Source of the DNA: Virgibacillus sp. SK37
Lineage (GTDB): Bacteria > Bacillota > Bacilli > Bacillales > Amphibacillaceae
Reading direction: 5' to 3'
Assembly: GCF_000725285.1 (NCBI RefSeq)
Contig: NZ_CP007161.1
Span: 1,845,911 to 1,909,910, forward strand
DNA: 64,000 nt
Shown: piece by piece, positions 15,267 to 24,780 of the stretch
Numbering within the stretch: position 1 is the stretch's first letter
Layout of the letters: each line of letters opens with the position of its first letter
Position numbers and translations under genes: made by a program
Notes under the pieces: model-generated
What the model saw: the letters and a program-made list of their open reading frames with translations, nothing else
What the model was told of the DNA's origin: nothing
Database searches by the model: none

Positions 15267-16616
15267 ATGGAATTTCGTTATTTACCAATGACTGAGGTTG
15301 ACAAGCAGGAAATGCTGGATACAATAGGAATTCAATCAACAGATGAGTTATTCTCAGATATCCCAAGTCAATTACGTATGCAGCAGGAGCTAAACTTAAA
15401 AAAACCTGCTAATGAGGCTGATTTGATGAAAGAACTTTCGAGAATGGCTGGAAAAAATGCCAATTTGAAAGAGAATAGTTCCTTTTTAGGTGCTGGGGTT
15501 TATGATCATTTTATTCCATCAGTGGTGGATCATATTATCTCCCGTTCCGAATTCTATACGGCATATACTCCTTATCAGCCTGAAATCTCGCAAGGGGAGC
15601 TACAAGCAATTTTTGAATTTCAGACAATGATATCAGAACTTACTGGTATGGCTGTGGCTAACTCTTCTATGTATGATGGGGGCACTGCCCTAGCTGAAGC
15701 TGTTAACCTGAGTGCGGCACAAACAAAAAAGAAAAAGATTCTTGTTTCTAAAGCAGTTCATCCAGAATCACGGGCTGTGATTGAGTCTTATGCCAAAGGG
15801 CCAAATTTGGAAATTGTGGAGATAGACTTTGAAAACGGATTGACAGACCTCGTTCAGCTGGAAAAAGAACTGGATGAAAATACAGCAAGTGTTGTAATGC
15901 AGTATCCAAATTTCTTTGGTCAAATTGAACCTTTAGAAAAAGTCAAAGAGCTAATCAATACACAAAAGAAAACGATGTTTATTGTCTCCAGCAATCCATT
16001 GGCATTAGGTTATTTGTCACCACCAGGGGATTTCGGAGCTGATATTGTGGTGGGTGACACACAAGTATTTGGTATTCCAGCTCAATATGGCGGGCCACAC
16101 TGTGGTTATTTCGCTACAACAGAGAAACTCATGAGGAAGGTTCCAGGTCGTCTTGTTGGTCAAACCGTAGATGAAGACGGTGCACGTGGCTTTGTATTAA
16201 CACTGCAAGCAAGAGAGCAACACATTAGAAGAGATAAGGCCACCTCTAATATATGCTCCAACCAAGCTTTGAACGCATTAGCAAGTTCAGTTGCTATGAG
16301 TTCAATTGGCAAGCACGGTTTAAGAAAAATGGCTGTAATGAATATGCAAAAAACCCGTTATGCTAAAGAATTACTGGAGGAAGCAAAAATCCCTGTGGTA
16401 AACAATGGGGCTTATTTCAATGAGATTGTTATTAAACTAGATAAATCAGTAGCAGAAGTAAATAATAGTCTGCTGGAGAAGAACATAATTGGAGGTTATG
16501 ATCTGGAGTTGGCTTATCCGGAACTACAAGGTCATATGCTAATCGCAGTAACAGAAATTCGTACAAAAGAGGAAATTGAAGCTTTTGTAAAAGAATTGGG
16601 GGATATCAATGGCTAA
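15267..16616 (+). CDS. gcvPA: Glycine dehydrogenase (decarboxylating) subunit 1
   Basis: 449 aa, GGAGGAA upstream of ATG 15267. N-terminal half of the split P protein, which decarboxylates glycine with PLP and passes aminomethyl to lipoyl-GcvH. Typical motifs are [46 protein letters not shown] and [11 protein letters not shown]. This subunit lacks the PLP lysine, which is in GcvPB; the two form the active heterotetramer. It overlaps gcvPB by 8 bases, consistent with coupled equimolar synthesis. Confidence 0.97.
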   Translation: MEFRYLPMTEVDKQEMLDTIGIQSTDELFSDIPSQLRMQQELNLKKPANEADLMKELSRMAGKNANLKENSSFLGAGVYDHFIPSVVDHIISRSEFYTAYTPYQPEISQGELQAIFEFQTMISELTGMAVANSSMYDGGTALAEAVNLSAAQTKKKKILVSKAVHPESRAVIESYAKGPNLEIVEIDFENGLTDLVQLEKELDENTASVVMQYPNFFGQIEPLEKVKELINTQKKTMFIVSSNPLALGYLSPPGDFGADIVVGDTQVFGIPAQYGGPHCGYFATTEKLMRKVPGRLVGQTVDEDGARGFVLTLQAREQHIRRDKATSNICSNQALNALASSVAMSSIGKHGLRKMAVMNMQKTRYAKELLEEAKIPVVNNGAYFNEIVIKLDKSVAEVNNSLLEKNIIGGYDLELAYPELQGHMLIAVTEIRTKEEIEAFVKELGDING

Positions 16617-18069
16617 CCAGGACTTTCCATTAATTTTTGAACGTAGCAGAGAAGGAAGAACAAGTTATAGTTTACCAGAATTAGACGTACCAAATTACGA
16701 TATTGATCAAGAAATGGAAGAAGTGTATATTCGTAAAACTGCACCTGAATTGCCAGAGGTAAGTGAATTGGACATTATTCGTCACTATACAGGACTATCC
16801 AATCGCAATTACGGTGTTGATTCAGGATTTTATCCCTTAGGTTCATGTACGATGAAGTATAATCCTAAAATTAATGAGGACGTCGCAAGACTTGATGGCT
16901 TCAGTCATATTCATCCCTATCAGAGTGCAGATAGTGTTCAAGGAGCCATGGGAATGCTGTATGATCTGCAAACCTCATTGAAGGAAATTACAGGAATGCA
17001 TGAGGTATCCCTTCAGCCTGCTGCAGGAGCACATGGAGAATGGACCGCATTAATGATGATTCGAGCTTTTCATGAAGCAAATGGCGATATGGAGCGTACC
17101 AAAGTAATTGTCCCAGACTCAGCTCATGGAACAAACCCTGCATCCGCTACCGTAGCAGGTTTTGAAGCAATAACAGTTAAATCAAACGAGAATGGTTTAG
17201 TAGACTTAGAAGATTTAAAAAGAGTAGTAGGTAAAGACACTGCGGCGTTAATGCTGACAAACCCAAATACGTTAGGGTTATTTGAGACAGAAATTATGGA
17301 AATGGCTGAAATTGTCCATACTGCAGGAGGTAAATTATATTATGATGGAGCAAATCTGAATGCCATCATGGGATACACACGGCCTGGAGACATGGGATTT
17401 GATGCTGTTCATTTAAATCTTCATAAAACATTTACCGGACCACATGGTGGTGGAGGACCAGGCTCTGGGCCAGTTGGGGTCTCTAAAGAGTTGGAGCCTT
17501 ATTTACCTAAACCGATTTTAACTAAAAAAGCGGATCAATATATCTTTAATTATGATCGACCTCATTCCATTGGAAGAGTGAAGCCTTATTATGGAAATTT
17601 CGGTATTAATCTTCGAGCGTATACTTATATCCGTACGATGGGTGCTGAAGGATTGAAAAAGGTCAGTGAGTATGCTGTACTAAATGCAAATTATATGATG
17701 CGGAAATTAGAGGGGCGGTATACCCTGCCTTACCCACAACATTGTAAACATGAGTTTGTATTGTCAGGTAAGCAACAGAAAAAGTTAGGGGTACGTACGT
17801 TAGATATCGCTAAGCGTCTGTTGGATTATGGATATCACCCACCAACTATTTATTTCCCATTAAATGTAGAAGAAGCATTGATGGTTGAGCCAACAGAAAC
17901 AGAGTCAAAAGAAACTTTAGACGGGTTTATTGAGACAATGCTTTCGATTGCAGAGGAAGCGGAGCATAAGCCAGAGCTTGTTCAGGAAGCTCCACACAAT
18001 ACAGTAGTCAAGCGAATGGATGAAACAACTGCTGCCAGAAAGCCAATACTTCGGTATTATGGTAAATAA
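16609..18069 (+). CDS. gcvPB: Glycine dehydrogenase (decarboxylating) subunit 2
   Basis: 486 aa. C-terminal half of the split P protein. The PLP lysine lies in [21 protein letters not shown] (~residue 270), with [11 protein letters not shown] and [12 protein letters not shown] around the cofactor site. Last gene of the glycine-cleavage operon, followed by a strong terminator. With GcvPA, GcvT, GcvH and a dihydrolipoyl dehydrogenase it converts glycine to CO2, NH3 and 5,10-methylene-THF; the FolD encoded at 36064 acts on that C1 pool. Confidence 0.97.
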   Translation: MANQDFPLIFERSREGRTSYSLPELDVPNYDIDQEMEEVYIRKTAPELPEVSELDIIRHYTGLSNRNYGVDSGFYPLGSCTMKYNPKINEDVARLDGFSHIHPYQSADSVQGAMGMLYDLQTSLKEITGMHEVSLQPAAGAHGEWTALMMIRAFHEANGDMERTKVIVPDSAHGTNPASATVAGFEAITVKSNENGLVDLEDLKRVVGKDTAALMLTNPNTLGLFETEIMEMAEIVHTAGGKLYYDGANLNAIMGYTRPGDMGFDAVHLNLHKTFTGPHGGGGPGSGPVGVSKELEPYLPKPILTKKADQYIFNYDRPHSIGRVKPYYGNFGINLRAYTYIRTMGAEGLKKVSEYAVLNANYMMRKLEGRYTLPYPQHCKHEFVLSGKQQKKLGVRTLDIAKRLLDYGYHPPTIYFPLNVEEALMVEPTETESKETLDGFIETMLSIAEEAEHKPELVQEAPHNTVVKRMDETTAARKPILRYYGK

Positions 18070-18084
18070 ACGAAAATAAAACAT

Positions 18085-18119
18085 AAAAAGTTCCTAAGGA
18101 TTACTTAGGAACTTTTTTC
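18085..18119. terminator. Bidirectional terminator gcvPB / yqhL
   Basis: A perfect 14-pair stem AAAAAGTTCCTAAG / CTTAGGAACTTTTT has a 5-base loop and lies between convergent genes. Confidence 0.9.
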
Positions 18120-18493
18120 TATTTCTTTGCTTTCACTTTGCCAGTCCACTTTTTAAAGCCGCCTTTTAGCTGATTTATATCTTCATAGCCTTTCTTGTGA
18201 AGTAATTGAGCTGCTCTCGCAGATCTTGATCCACTTTGACAGTATAAATATACTGGCTTATCTTTACGGATTTCGATTAAGCGTTGGCGCATTTGAGTTA
18301 CAGGGATATTTCTTGCTCCGAGAATATGACCACGGTCAAATTCCTGCGGCTCCCGAACGTCTATTAACTGGGCTTTTCGATAACCTTCACGAAATTGTTC
18401 TTCCGTCAGGGTCTTCAAAAATGTGCGTTGGCGAAAATACCTGAAGATACTAAATGCTGCCAATGCAACAATTGCTATTATTAAAAACTCCAT
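18119..18493 (-). CDS. yqhL: Membrane-anchored rhodanese-like protein
   Basis: 124 aa. One N-terminal transmembrane helix (EFLIIAIVALAAFSIFRYF) is followed by a single rhodanese domain: LIDVREPQEFDRGHILGARNIP, then the active loop YCQSGSRSA with the catalytic Cys at ~residue 84. The domain should face the cytoplasm and transfer sulfane sulfur or reduce oxidised thiols; the physiological substrate of YqhL proteins is unknown. In B. subtilis yqhL is likewise next to gcvPB. Confidence 0.9.
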   Translation of the reverse strand: MEFLIIAIVALAAFSIFRYFRQRTFLKTLTEEQFREGYRKAQLIDVREPQEFDRGHILGARNIPVTQMRQRLIEIRKDKPVYLYCQSGSRSARAAQLLHKKGYEDINQLKGGFKKWTGKVKAKK

Positions 18494-18747
18494 TATTCTT
18501 CCCCCGTCACTACAATTATTTCATCTCTATTATATGCTTAATTTAATATTTTTTCAAAGCTTTTCACAAGTATCCTCTAAGTTTCTTTAGAGTTGCTTTT
18601 CTTAGAAAAGAGATTTTATAATATGTTGGTGACAAAAATCAATAAAACTTATTAATGCAATCCACAAAATTCTTGGTTTCGTAGTATATTTTGACCAAAA
18701 TCTTACTTAGGCTTTTATTTGCTGCTAATTTCACCCCTTTTCATTGC

Positions 18748-18808
18748 TTGACAAAACGAGAAAAGCTCAACATATAGTATTTTTTAATGATTTCTCTTCA
18801 ATATATTG
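18748..18808 (+). promoter_or_regulatory. nrdJ promoter with paired NrdR boxes
   Basis: -35 TTGACA (18748-18753) and -10 TATAGT (18773-18778), spacer 19. Two NrdR-type cores: CAACATATAG at 18768-18777, one mismatch to CWATATATWG and overlapping the -10, and CAATATATTG at 18799-18808, a perfect match and palindrome. Their starts are 31 bases apart, three helical turns, the usual spacing for NrdR pairs. No other structure was seen in 18494-18893. Confidence 0.65.
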
Positions 18809-18893
18809 TTTATGATAGATGGAATGTGGTAATGTATTACTAGTAAAATAAATACTTAAGACAGTCAAATGTGGTAGTAAAAGGAGCGATTAA

Positions 18894-21452
18894 ATGCCTA
18901 CCGTTATAGATCAAACAGGAATAAATGTTGAACAACTAAATGAGGACATTCGGTTATTCCCTCAAGTCCACCCTATTACAGAAGAAATGCATCTTAGTCA
19001 TCAAGGAGTTTCCAGACTGGTTATGCTTGATAGATATGCATTTAAAGACACGGAAAAGAAAACTTTAAAAGCAGGGGATTTTGTCGTTTTAACAGTAAAA
19101 GCAGATCCTAAGTTTCCTGCAAGAGGTTATGGCTTTGTGAAATCTGTCAACTGGATGGAAAAAGAAGCTGAGATAAAAGTAGATTCAGAATTTGTTTCTA
19201 TTTTAGATAATGAGGAAGAGGCAAAATCGGGAATTGTTAAACGAAGCTTAGATGTTATAGACAAGCCGTTAGAGATCTTTTATGAACAAATCGCAAAACG
19301 AAATGCAAAAGGCCTTTCCAGTGTGGAACAAACAACGGAGAATCAACAAAAGTGGTTTCAGCGGTTTAATAAAGAATTAACAGACATGAATTTTATTCCT
19401 GCAGGCAGAGTTTTATATGGAGCAGGTGCCAATACAGATGTAACTTATTTTAATTGTTATGTCATGCCGTATATAAAAGACTCTCGTGAAGGTATCTCTG
19501 ACCACAGAAAACAAGTAATGGAGATAATGAGCAGAGGGGGCGGGGTAGGAACGAATGGCTCTACTCTTCGTCCAAGGAATACATTAGCAAGAGGAGTTAA
19601 TGGGAAATCGTCCGGCTCTGTTTCCTGGTTGGATGATATTGCCAAATTAACACATTTAGTTGAACAGGGAGGCTCACGTCGTGGAGCCCAAATGATCATG
19701 CTTGTTGACTCCCATCCTGATATTATTGAGTTTATTATTTCTAAAATGCAAAACCCGAGGATTTTAAGATATTTAATAGAGAATACAGAGGATGAACAAA
19801 TCAAGCGTCTTGCTAAGGAAAAACTGAAATTTACTCCGCTAACAGACACAGAAATGGATTTATATCAAGGAATTGTAAATTATCGTAATCAACCAGGTTT
19901 GGGCGGGTTCACCCAAGCTGCTATTCGGGAAGCCGAAGATAAGTTAAGGACGGGCGGAACATATTCTGTGCATAACGCTGAATTTCTAACTGGTGCTAAT
20001 ATTTCTGTCTGCTTGACAAAGGAGTTTATGGAAGCAGTGGAAAATGATGCTATGTATGAATTGCGTTTTCCTGATGTAGAAAGTTATACCGAAGAAGAAA
20101 TGAATGCTTATAATAACCAGTGGCATGATATTGGTGATGTGCGTAAATGGGAAGAAATGGGCTATGGGGTCCGTGTTTATCGTCGTGTAAAAGCTGCTGA
20201 ATTATGGAATCTTATTAATATCTGTGCAACCTATTCTGCTGAGCCAGGCATTTTCTTTATTGATAATGCAAATGATATGACAAATGCAAAAGCGTATGGT
20301 GATCAGGTTGTTGCTACAAATCCTTGTGGTGAACAACCATTAGCTCCTTACTCTGTTTGCAACTTGGCTGCTGTAAATTTAGCCCAGATGGCAAATAAAG
20401 AAACAAAGAATGTTGATTTTGATAAATTAAAGCAAACAGTTAGAACTGGTGTAAGGATGCAGGATAACGTCATAGATGCAACACCTTATTTTCTGGAGGA
20501 AAATAAGAAACAAGCCCTAGGAGAGAGACGCGTAGGCTTAGGGGTTATGGGGTTGCATGATTTATTAATCTATTGTGAGACGGAGTATGGTTCAGAGGAA
20601 GGTAACGAACTAGTAGATCAGATCTTCGAAATGATTGCCACTACTGCATATAGAGAGTCAATTGAACTGGCAAAAGAAAAGGGTAGTTTTCCGTTCTTAA
20701 CAGGAAACACAAGAGAGGAAACGGAAGAATTGAGAAGAGCATTTATTAATACCGGTTATATGAAACGAATGCCAGAGGATATTAGAAATGGTATTTTGGA
20801 GCATGGGATTCGAAACTCTCATTTACTCACCGTAGCTCCAACTGGTAGTACAGGTACAATGGTGGGTGTATCTACAGGTCTTGAACCGTATTTTTCTTTC
20901 TCCTATTACCGCAGTGGCAGGTTAGGTAAATTTATCGAAGTAAAGGCAGATATCGTACAAGAATACTTGGACGAGCATCCAGAACAGGATCCAAATAACC
21001 TGCCCGCTTGGTTTGTTACTGCAATGGACCTAAAACCAGAAGCACATGCTGATACACAATGTGTTATTCAGCGGTGGGTTGATAGCTCTATTTCTAAAAC
21101 AGTAAACGCACCAAAAGGTTATTCAGTTGATCAAGTAGAGAATGTATATCGCAGACTTTATAAAGGTGGGGCTAAAGGCGGAACAGTTTATGTGGACGGC
21201 AGTCGAGATACTCAAGTCCTAACCCTTAAAGCGGAAGAGAATACATTCGGGGAACAAACAGAACTTTTCCCAGAAACAGAACGGCCGAAAGTCGTCTTAA
21301 TGGACACGATTCAAGAACTTGATAAAACGAATGTGACTATAGGTTCAGAGGTTGGGGATACATGTCCAGTTTGCCGAAATGGCAGTGTAGAAGACATCGG
21401 AGGATGTAATACATGTACAAGTTGTGGAGCTCAACTTAAATGTGGTTTGTAA
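18894..21452 (+). CDS. nrdJ: Adenosylcobalamin-dependent ribonucleotide reductase (class II)
   Basis: 852 aa, AAAGGAG upstream of ATG 18894. Reduces ribonucleotides to deoxyribonucleotides using a B12-generated thiyl radical, without oxygen. Class II features: FNCYVMPYIKDSREGI (active-site Cys pair partner), RGGGVGTNGSTLRP, NPCGEQPLAPYSVCNLAAVNL (radical Cys region), and ESSNSH-equivalent APTGSTGTMVGVSTGLEP. A C-terminal zinc-ribbon-like tail CPVCRNGSVEDIGGCNTCTSCGAQLKCGL carries the Cys residues that re-reduce the active site. No NrdB-like subunit is nearby. Predicted NrdR repression at its promoter; I found no cobalamin riboswitch. Confidence 0.96.
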   Translation: MPTVIDQTGINVEQLNEDIRLFPQVHPITEEMHLSHQGVSRLVMLDRYAFKDTEKKTLKAGDFVVLTVKADPKFPARGYGFVKSVNWMEKEAEIKVDSEFVSILDNEEEAKSGIVKRSLDVIDKPLEIFYEQIAKRNAKGLSSVEQTTENQQKWFQRFNKELTDMNFIPAGRVLYGAGANTDVTYFNCYVMPYIKDSREGISDHRKQVMEIMSRGGGVGTNGSTLRPRNTLARGVNGKSSGSVSWLDDIAKLTHLVEQGGSRRGAQMIMLVDSHPDIIEFIISKMQNPRILRYLIENTEDEQIKRLAKEKLKFTPLTDTEMDLYQGIVNYRNQPGLGGFTQAAIREAEDKLRTGGTYSVHNAEFLTGANISVCLTKEFMEAVENDAMYELRFPDVESYTEEEMNAYNNQWHDIGDVRKWEEMGYGVRVYRRVKAAELWNLINICATYSAEPGIFFIDNANDMTNAKAYGDQVVATNPCGEQPLAPYSVCNLAAVNLAQMANKETKNVDFDKLKQTVRTGVRMQDNVIDATPYFLEENKKQALGERRVGLGVMGLHDLLIYCETEYGSEEGNELVDQIFEMIATTAYRESIELAKEKGSFPFLTGNTREETEELRRAFINTGYMKRMPEDIRNGILEHGIRNSHLLTVAPTGSTGTMVGVSTGLEPYFSFSYYRSGRLGKFIEVKADIVQEYLDEHPEQDPNNLPAWFVTAMDLKPEAHADTQCVIQRWVDSSISKTVNAPKGYSVDQVENVYRRLYKGGAKGGTVYVDGSRDTQVLTLKAEENTFGEQTELFPETERPKVVLMDTIQELDKTNVTIGSEVGDTCPVCRNGSVEDIGGCNTCTSCGAQLKCGL

Positions 21453-21460
21453 ATTATCAA

Positions 21461-21495
21461 AAGAAAGTAGCCTTAGAGGTTACTTTCTTTTTCCT
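21461..21495 (+). terminator. Terminator after nrdJ
   Basis: AAGAAAGTAGCC pairs with GGTTACTTTCTT (G-U pairs) around a 5-base loop, followed by TTTCC and T-rich sequence. Confidence 0.8.
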
Positions 21496-21533
21496 TGTTT
21501 AATACCAAATGTTCCTGTATGCTTTAGTATAGA

Positions 21534-21683
21534 AACAAAGTTGCATAAGATAAAAAAAGATTCTCTGACGTTGTATGGAGTATAGCCTAGCGGGAGCAAC
21601 TGCAGTTTAGCTTTCAACCAGTTGAAGAAGATACTTCCTTGTATTTGTTTAAAATAATTATTCCATTACACACCAACTTTGTT
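21534..21683. repeat. 150-bp segment bounded by 10-bp inverted repeats
   Basis: AACAAAGTTG (21534-21543) and CAACTTTGTT (21674-21683) are perfect inverted copies in the 329-base gap between nrdJ and mntR. The interior has no gene. It could be a small MITE-like element or a chance pair; no target duplication was found. Confidence 0.3.
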
Positions 21684-21781
21684 GAAGAAGGTTTGAGTAG
21701 CCTTTAGCTTCCCACTATGTTCATCCTTTTAGGATGGAATGTAATATACAATAATACACAATGGAATGAGGGGATAAACTA

Positions 21782-22204
21782 ATGCCGACACCAAGTATGG
21801 AAGATTATATAGAGCAAATATATAACCTAATGAAATCAAAAGGATATGCAAGAGTATCTGCACTAGCAGAAGCGCTTGAGGTTCATCCTTCCTCGGTTAC
21901 TAAAATGATTCAAAAATTGGACAAGGACGACTATTTGAACTATGAAAAGTATAGAGGTTTTGTATTAACTGCTAAAGGAGAAAAAATTGGCGAACGATTG
22001 GTATTCCGTCACGAGCTATTAGAAGAATTTCTTGAAATTATTGGTGTAGATAAAGAGAATATTTACAAAGATGTAGAAGGTATCGAACATCATCTAAGTT
22101 GGAACTCTATCGACCGAATTGGAGACTTGGTCAATTATTTTAAAGAAGATGAAGCTAGGGTAGATGCTCTTCGTACTTACCACCTAAAAGAAGAAAATCA
22201 ATGA
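21782..22204 (+). CDS. mntR: Manganese-responsive transcription regulator MntR
   Basis: 140 aa, GAGGGG upstream of ATG 21782. DtxR/MntR family: winged helix (residues ~5-65, [22 protein letters not shown]) and a dimerisation/metal domain. All binuclear manganese ligands known from B. subtilis MntR are present at the same positions: Asp8, Glu11, His77, Glu99, Glu102 and His103. Mn-bound MntR represses Mn uptake genes and activates efflux. The gene stands alone between two terminators. Confidence 0.96.
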   Translation: MPTPSMEDYIEQIYNLMKSKGYARVSALAEALEVHPSSVTKMIQKLDKDDYLNYEKYRGFVLTAKGEKIGERLVFRHELLEEFLEIIGVDKENIYKDVEGIEHHLSWNSIDRIGDLVNYFKEDEARVDALRTYHLKEENQ

Positions 22205-22213
22205 ATAGCCATT

Positions 22214-22247
22214 AACATACAATGATAAACCATTGTATGTTTTTTTA
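22214..22247 (+). terminator. Terminator after mntR
   Basis: AACATACAATG pairs with CATTGTATGTT around a 6-base loop and is followed by TTTTTTT. Confidence 0.85.
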
Positions 22248-22610
22248 TTTGTGGTAAAAATATTGTTTTATTGCACATGTTTGAGAAAACACCGAACTAG
22301 AAAAACTCTATCGGCAAAAGAGCAGGAATATAAGCCGCACTTATTTCTGCACTATATACAGTTAACATAACAAATTGTTTTTCAAAATGTCTATTTACAA
22401 ACACGAGAAGGTAGTTCGCATTCTATTTATTTTTCCAACCATTCTATATCCCAAACATACATAGTAGAACCAAATTATTTTGTTTAGAAGTCCTATTACT
22501 ATGCTTTTTTCCCAGCCATTGACCAGCCAATTATAGTTTTAATTACTGCAAACGAAAAATGTTCTAAAATTATAAAAAAACTATATAGCTGTATAGCAGA
22601 GAACTTTTGA
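22248..22610. other. Gene-free AT-rich interval upstream of yqhO
   Basis: About 360 bases with no supported gene, RNA structure or repeat. It presumably contains the yqhO promoter, but no convincing -35/-10 pair stood out. Confidence 0.5.
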
Positions 22611-22625
22611 AAAGGGGGTGTTTTT

Positions 22626-23516
22626 TTGGAGGTTGATGCGGTCTTTTCTGGAGGGGGAATAAAAGCTTTCGCATTTCTAGGGGCGTTGGAAAGTATGGAG
22701 AACAAAGGTCTGGAAATCAGAAGGTGTGCTGGTACTTCAGCAGGTGCAATTGTTGCGTCATTTATTGCAGCTGGGTATACAAATAAAGAGATATTCAAAC
22801 TAATTTCAAATCTGGAATTAACACAGTTTTTTGATCCCCCTGTGATCACAAAAATCTTCCCCTTAAGTAAGTGGTTCTATATTTATTTCAAGTTAGGAAT
22901 AAATAAAGGGGATAAATTAGAGAAATGGTTGTACACACATTTAGCAAACAAAAATGTCTATACGTTTAAAGATATCCCACTCGAGAATCTTAAAATTGTG
23001 GTCAGTGATATTTCTTTAGGTAAATTAGTAGTAATACCAGATGATTTAAAACGAATTTATGATATTAATCCAGATCATTTTCCAATTTCAAAAGCGGTTA
23101 GAATGAGTGCTGGTTTTCCATATTTCTTCATGCCTAAACGAATACAAAATAAGACTACACGTGAAAGTTTAATTGTTGATGGAGGGTTGCTAAGTAATTT
23201 CCCTTTATGGATTTTTGAAAAAGAGAGGGATTTAAATCACCGTCCTATACTTGGGATAAAATTAGAGGAATCAAATAAGCAATTGGAGTCCTCTTCTATT
23301 GATAATGCAATCGATATGTTTTACGGGCTCTTTTCTACGATGAAACAAGCGCATGATACAAGATATATAACAAAATCAGAAAAAAATAATATTATTACTA
23401 TTCCAGTTGAAAACCAACATGCCACTAACTTACATATCAATAACGCAACAAAAGAAAGATTAATCCAAGATGGAAGAGAACATGCAGAGCAATTTCTTAG
23501 ATTTTGGCCAAAATAA
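22626..23516 (+). CDS. yqhO: Patatin-like phospholipase YqhO
   Basis: 296 aa from TTG 22626, preceded by AAAAGGGGGTG. Complete patatin signature: oxyanion hole GGGIKAFAF (residues ~9-17), nucleophile elbow GTSAG (~residue 36-40) and catalytic DGG (VDGGLLSNFPLW, ~residue 185). It is predicted to hydrolyse lipid acyl esters in the cytoplasm or at the inner membrane face; the substrate is unknown. In B. subtilis yqhO also follows mntR (yqhN). Convergent with yqhP. Confidence 0.92.
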   Translation: MEVDAVFSGGGIKAFAFLGALESMENKGLEIRRCAGTSAGAIVASFIAAGYTNKEIFKLISNLELTQFFDPPVITKIFPLSKWFYIYFKLGINKGDKLEKWLYTHLANKNVYTFKDIPLENLKIVVSDISLGKLVVIPDDLKRIYDINPDHFPISKAVRMSAGFPYFFMPKRIQNKTTRESLIVDGGLLSNFPLWIFEKERDLNHRPILGIKLEESNKQLESSSIDNAIDMFYGLFSTMKQAHDTRYITKSEKNNIITIPVENQHATNLHINNATKERLIQDGREHAEQFLRFWPK

Positions 23517-23555
23517 AAAGGAGCGAGCATTTAAAATGATGCCCGGTCCTTTTCT
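23515..23555. terminator. Bidirectional terminator yqhO / yqhP
   Basis: AAAAAGGAGCGAGCAT faces ATGCCCGGTCCTTTT across a short AT loop, with A- and T-runs at the two ends. Confidence 0.75.
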
Positions 23556-23905
23556 TTCGTTTTATTTCCATCAATTACTTTTAAATGAGAAGCACGTTTA
23601 TTCAATTTACGCTTTGAAGGGTTAATTACTTGTTTTTTTGTGTGACTGGATTTCACTGGTGTATGCTGTTTATATTTCGCTTTTGATTGTTTAACGGCTT
23701 TTTTATATTTTTTCATATCGTTCGTTGGAGCCTTTTTCTTGAGAAAGATAAAGTAGATAACCGCAAACATTGCTATACCAAAACCAAGCATAACAAGTAA
23801 ATTGGTTAAAAAGCTTTTTGTATTAGTGAAAAGTTGTGATACTAACCCAACAGCTGCTAATGAAATGATTAGATACATAATAATAGATATTTTATTACGA
23901 GCCAT
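23531..23905 (-). CDS. yqhP: YqhP (SA1362-type) membrane protein
   Basis: 124 aa with two transmembrane helices (SIIMYLIISLAAVGLVSQLF, and LLVMLGFGIAMFAVIYFIFL) followed by a long, strongly basic cytoplasmic tail (residues ~58-124, about one third Lys/Arg). This matches the SA1362/YqhP family of Bacillales; no function is known. AGGAGG-type ribosome binding site upstream of ATG 23905. The basic tail might bind nucleic acid or acidic phospholipid, which is a guess. Confidence 0.75.
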   Translation of the reverse strand: MARNKISIIMYLIISLAAVGLVSQLFTNTKSFLTNLLVMLGFGIAMFAVIYFIFLKKKAPTNDMKKYKKAVKQSKAKYKQHTPVKSSHTKKQVINPSKRKLNKRASHLKVIDGNKTKEKDRASF

Positions 23906-24162
23906 TAGATTATTCCTCCTCTCTCCAAGGTAATAATAGCACCTATAATCTGTATACCACTAATTTGACTTTTCTACCCTGTTTTTAGGCAGAAATTATA
24001 AAAATATCTCGTTATTAGTTTAAATTCTTCCCATATTGGTAAATTTTATTCATTATTACTTAATTAATTTTACTACAAATGTGAGGGTGAAACCAGCTTG
24101 TTAATTCATGAAATATGCGTTTTTTTAATCAAATTGGCAATACTAAACGCGGAGGTGTTTTT

Positions 24163-24663
24163 ATGCAGAAAGAAAAAAAGTTGGAACAAAATAAACGAGA
24201 AGAACCTATGTCTTTATTATCCCGTTCACTTCTAACGGGCTTTATTGGTGGGATATTATTTGGAAGCCTTGGGATGATCATGTATTACTTTAATTTTTCA
24301 GAGGTATCTCCTAAATCATATGTTCTTCGGTCGTGGATAACAGAAGAATGGACGGAAAAGTGGCTGGGAAACATTATTTCAATATTGTTGATAGGTATAT
24401 TATCTGTATTAATTGCGATGTGTTATTATGGCCTGCTTAGAAAAATATACTCTTTATGGGCTGGAGTATTGTTTGGAATAATACTTTGGGGTCTTTGTTT
24501 TTATCTATTCCAACCCATTTTCCCCAACATTCCTGAGTTGTCTCAGCTTACTAATCATACTATCGTTTCAACTATTTGTTTGTTTGTCATTTATGGTTCG
24601 TTTGTTGGTTATTCCATTTCATATGATTATTTTGATACTAAAATGAGAGAAGCAAATGGATAA
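24163..24663 (+). CDS. yqhR: YqhR family membrane protein
   Basis: 166 aa from ATG 24163 (MQKEKKLEQ), with GGAGGTG 6 bases upstream; an earlier in-frame ATG at 24115 lacks a site. Four transmembrane segments: SLLTGFIGGILFGSLGMIMYYF, NIISILLIGILSVLIAMCYYGLL, LWAGVLFGIILWGLCFYLF and STICLFVIYGSFVGYSI. This is the conserved YqhR pattern (DUF2615-like size) of Bacillaceae, function unknown. In B. subtilis aroQ follows yqhR; here it is missing and yqhT comes next. Confidence 0.8.
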   Translation: MQKEKKLEQNKREEPMSLLSRSLLTGFIGGILFGSLGMIMYYFNFSEVSPKSYVLRSWITEEWTEKWLGNIISILLIGILSVLIAMCYYGLLRKIYSLWAGVLFGIILWGLCFYLFQPIFPNIPELSQLTNHTIVSTICLFVIYGSFVGYSISYDYFDTKMREANG

Positions 24664-24780
24664 AAAATCCTCAGTCTAGTAGTGTAATGATTATTCAAAT
24701 GAACAGGAGTATGATAAACTTAAAACATCCGCTTGGCAGATGAACGTGCTTGTAACAATGTTATAGAAAGGAAAGGGAGA

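Noticed and set aside
18494-18893. Cobalamin riboswitch before nrdJ
   Set aside because: No B12-box-like sequence and too few conserved helices; the paired NrdR boxes explain the region better.
22248-22610. MntR operator before yqhO
   Set aside because: No sequence resembling the known manganese operator dyad was found.
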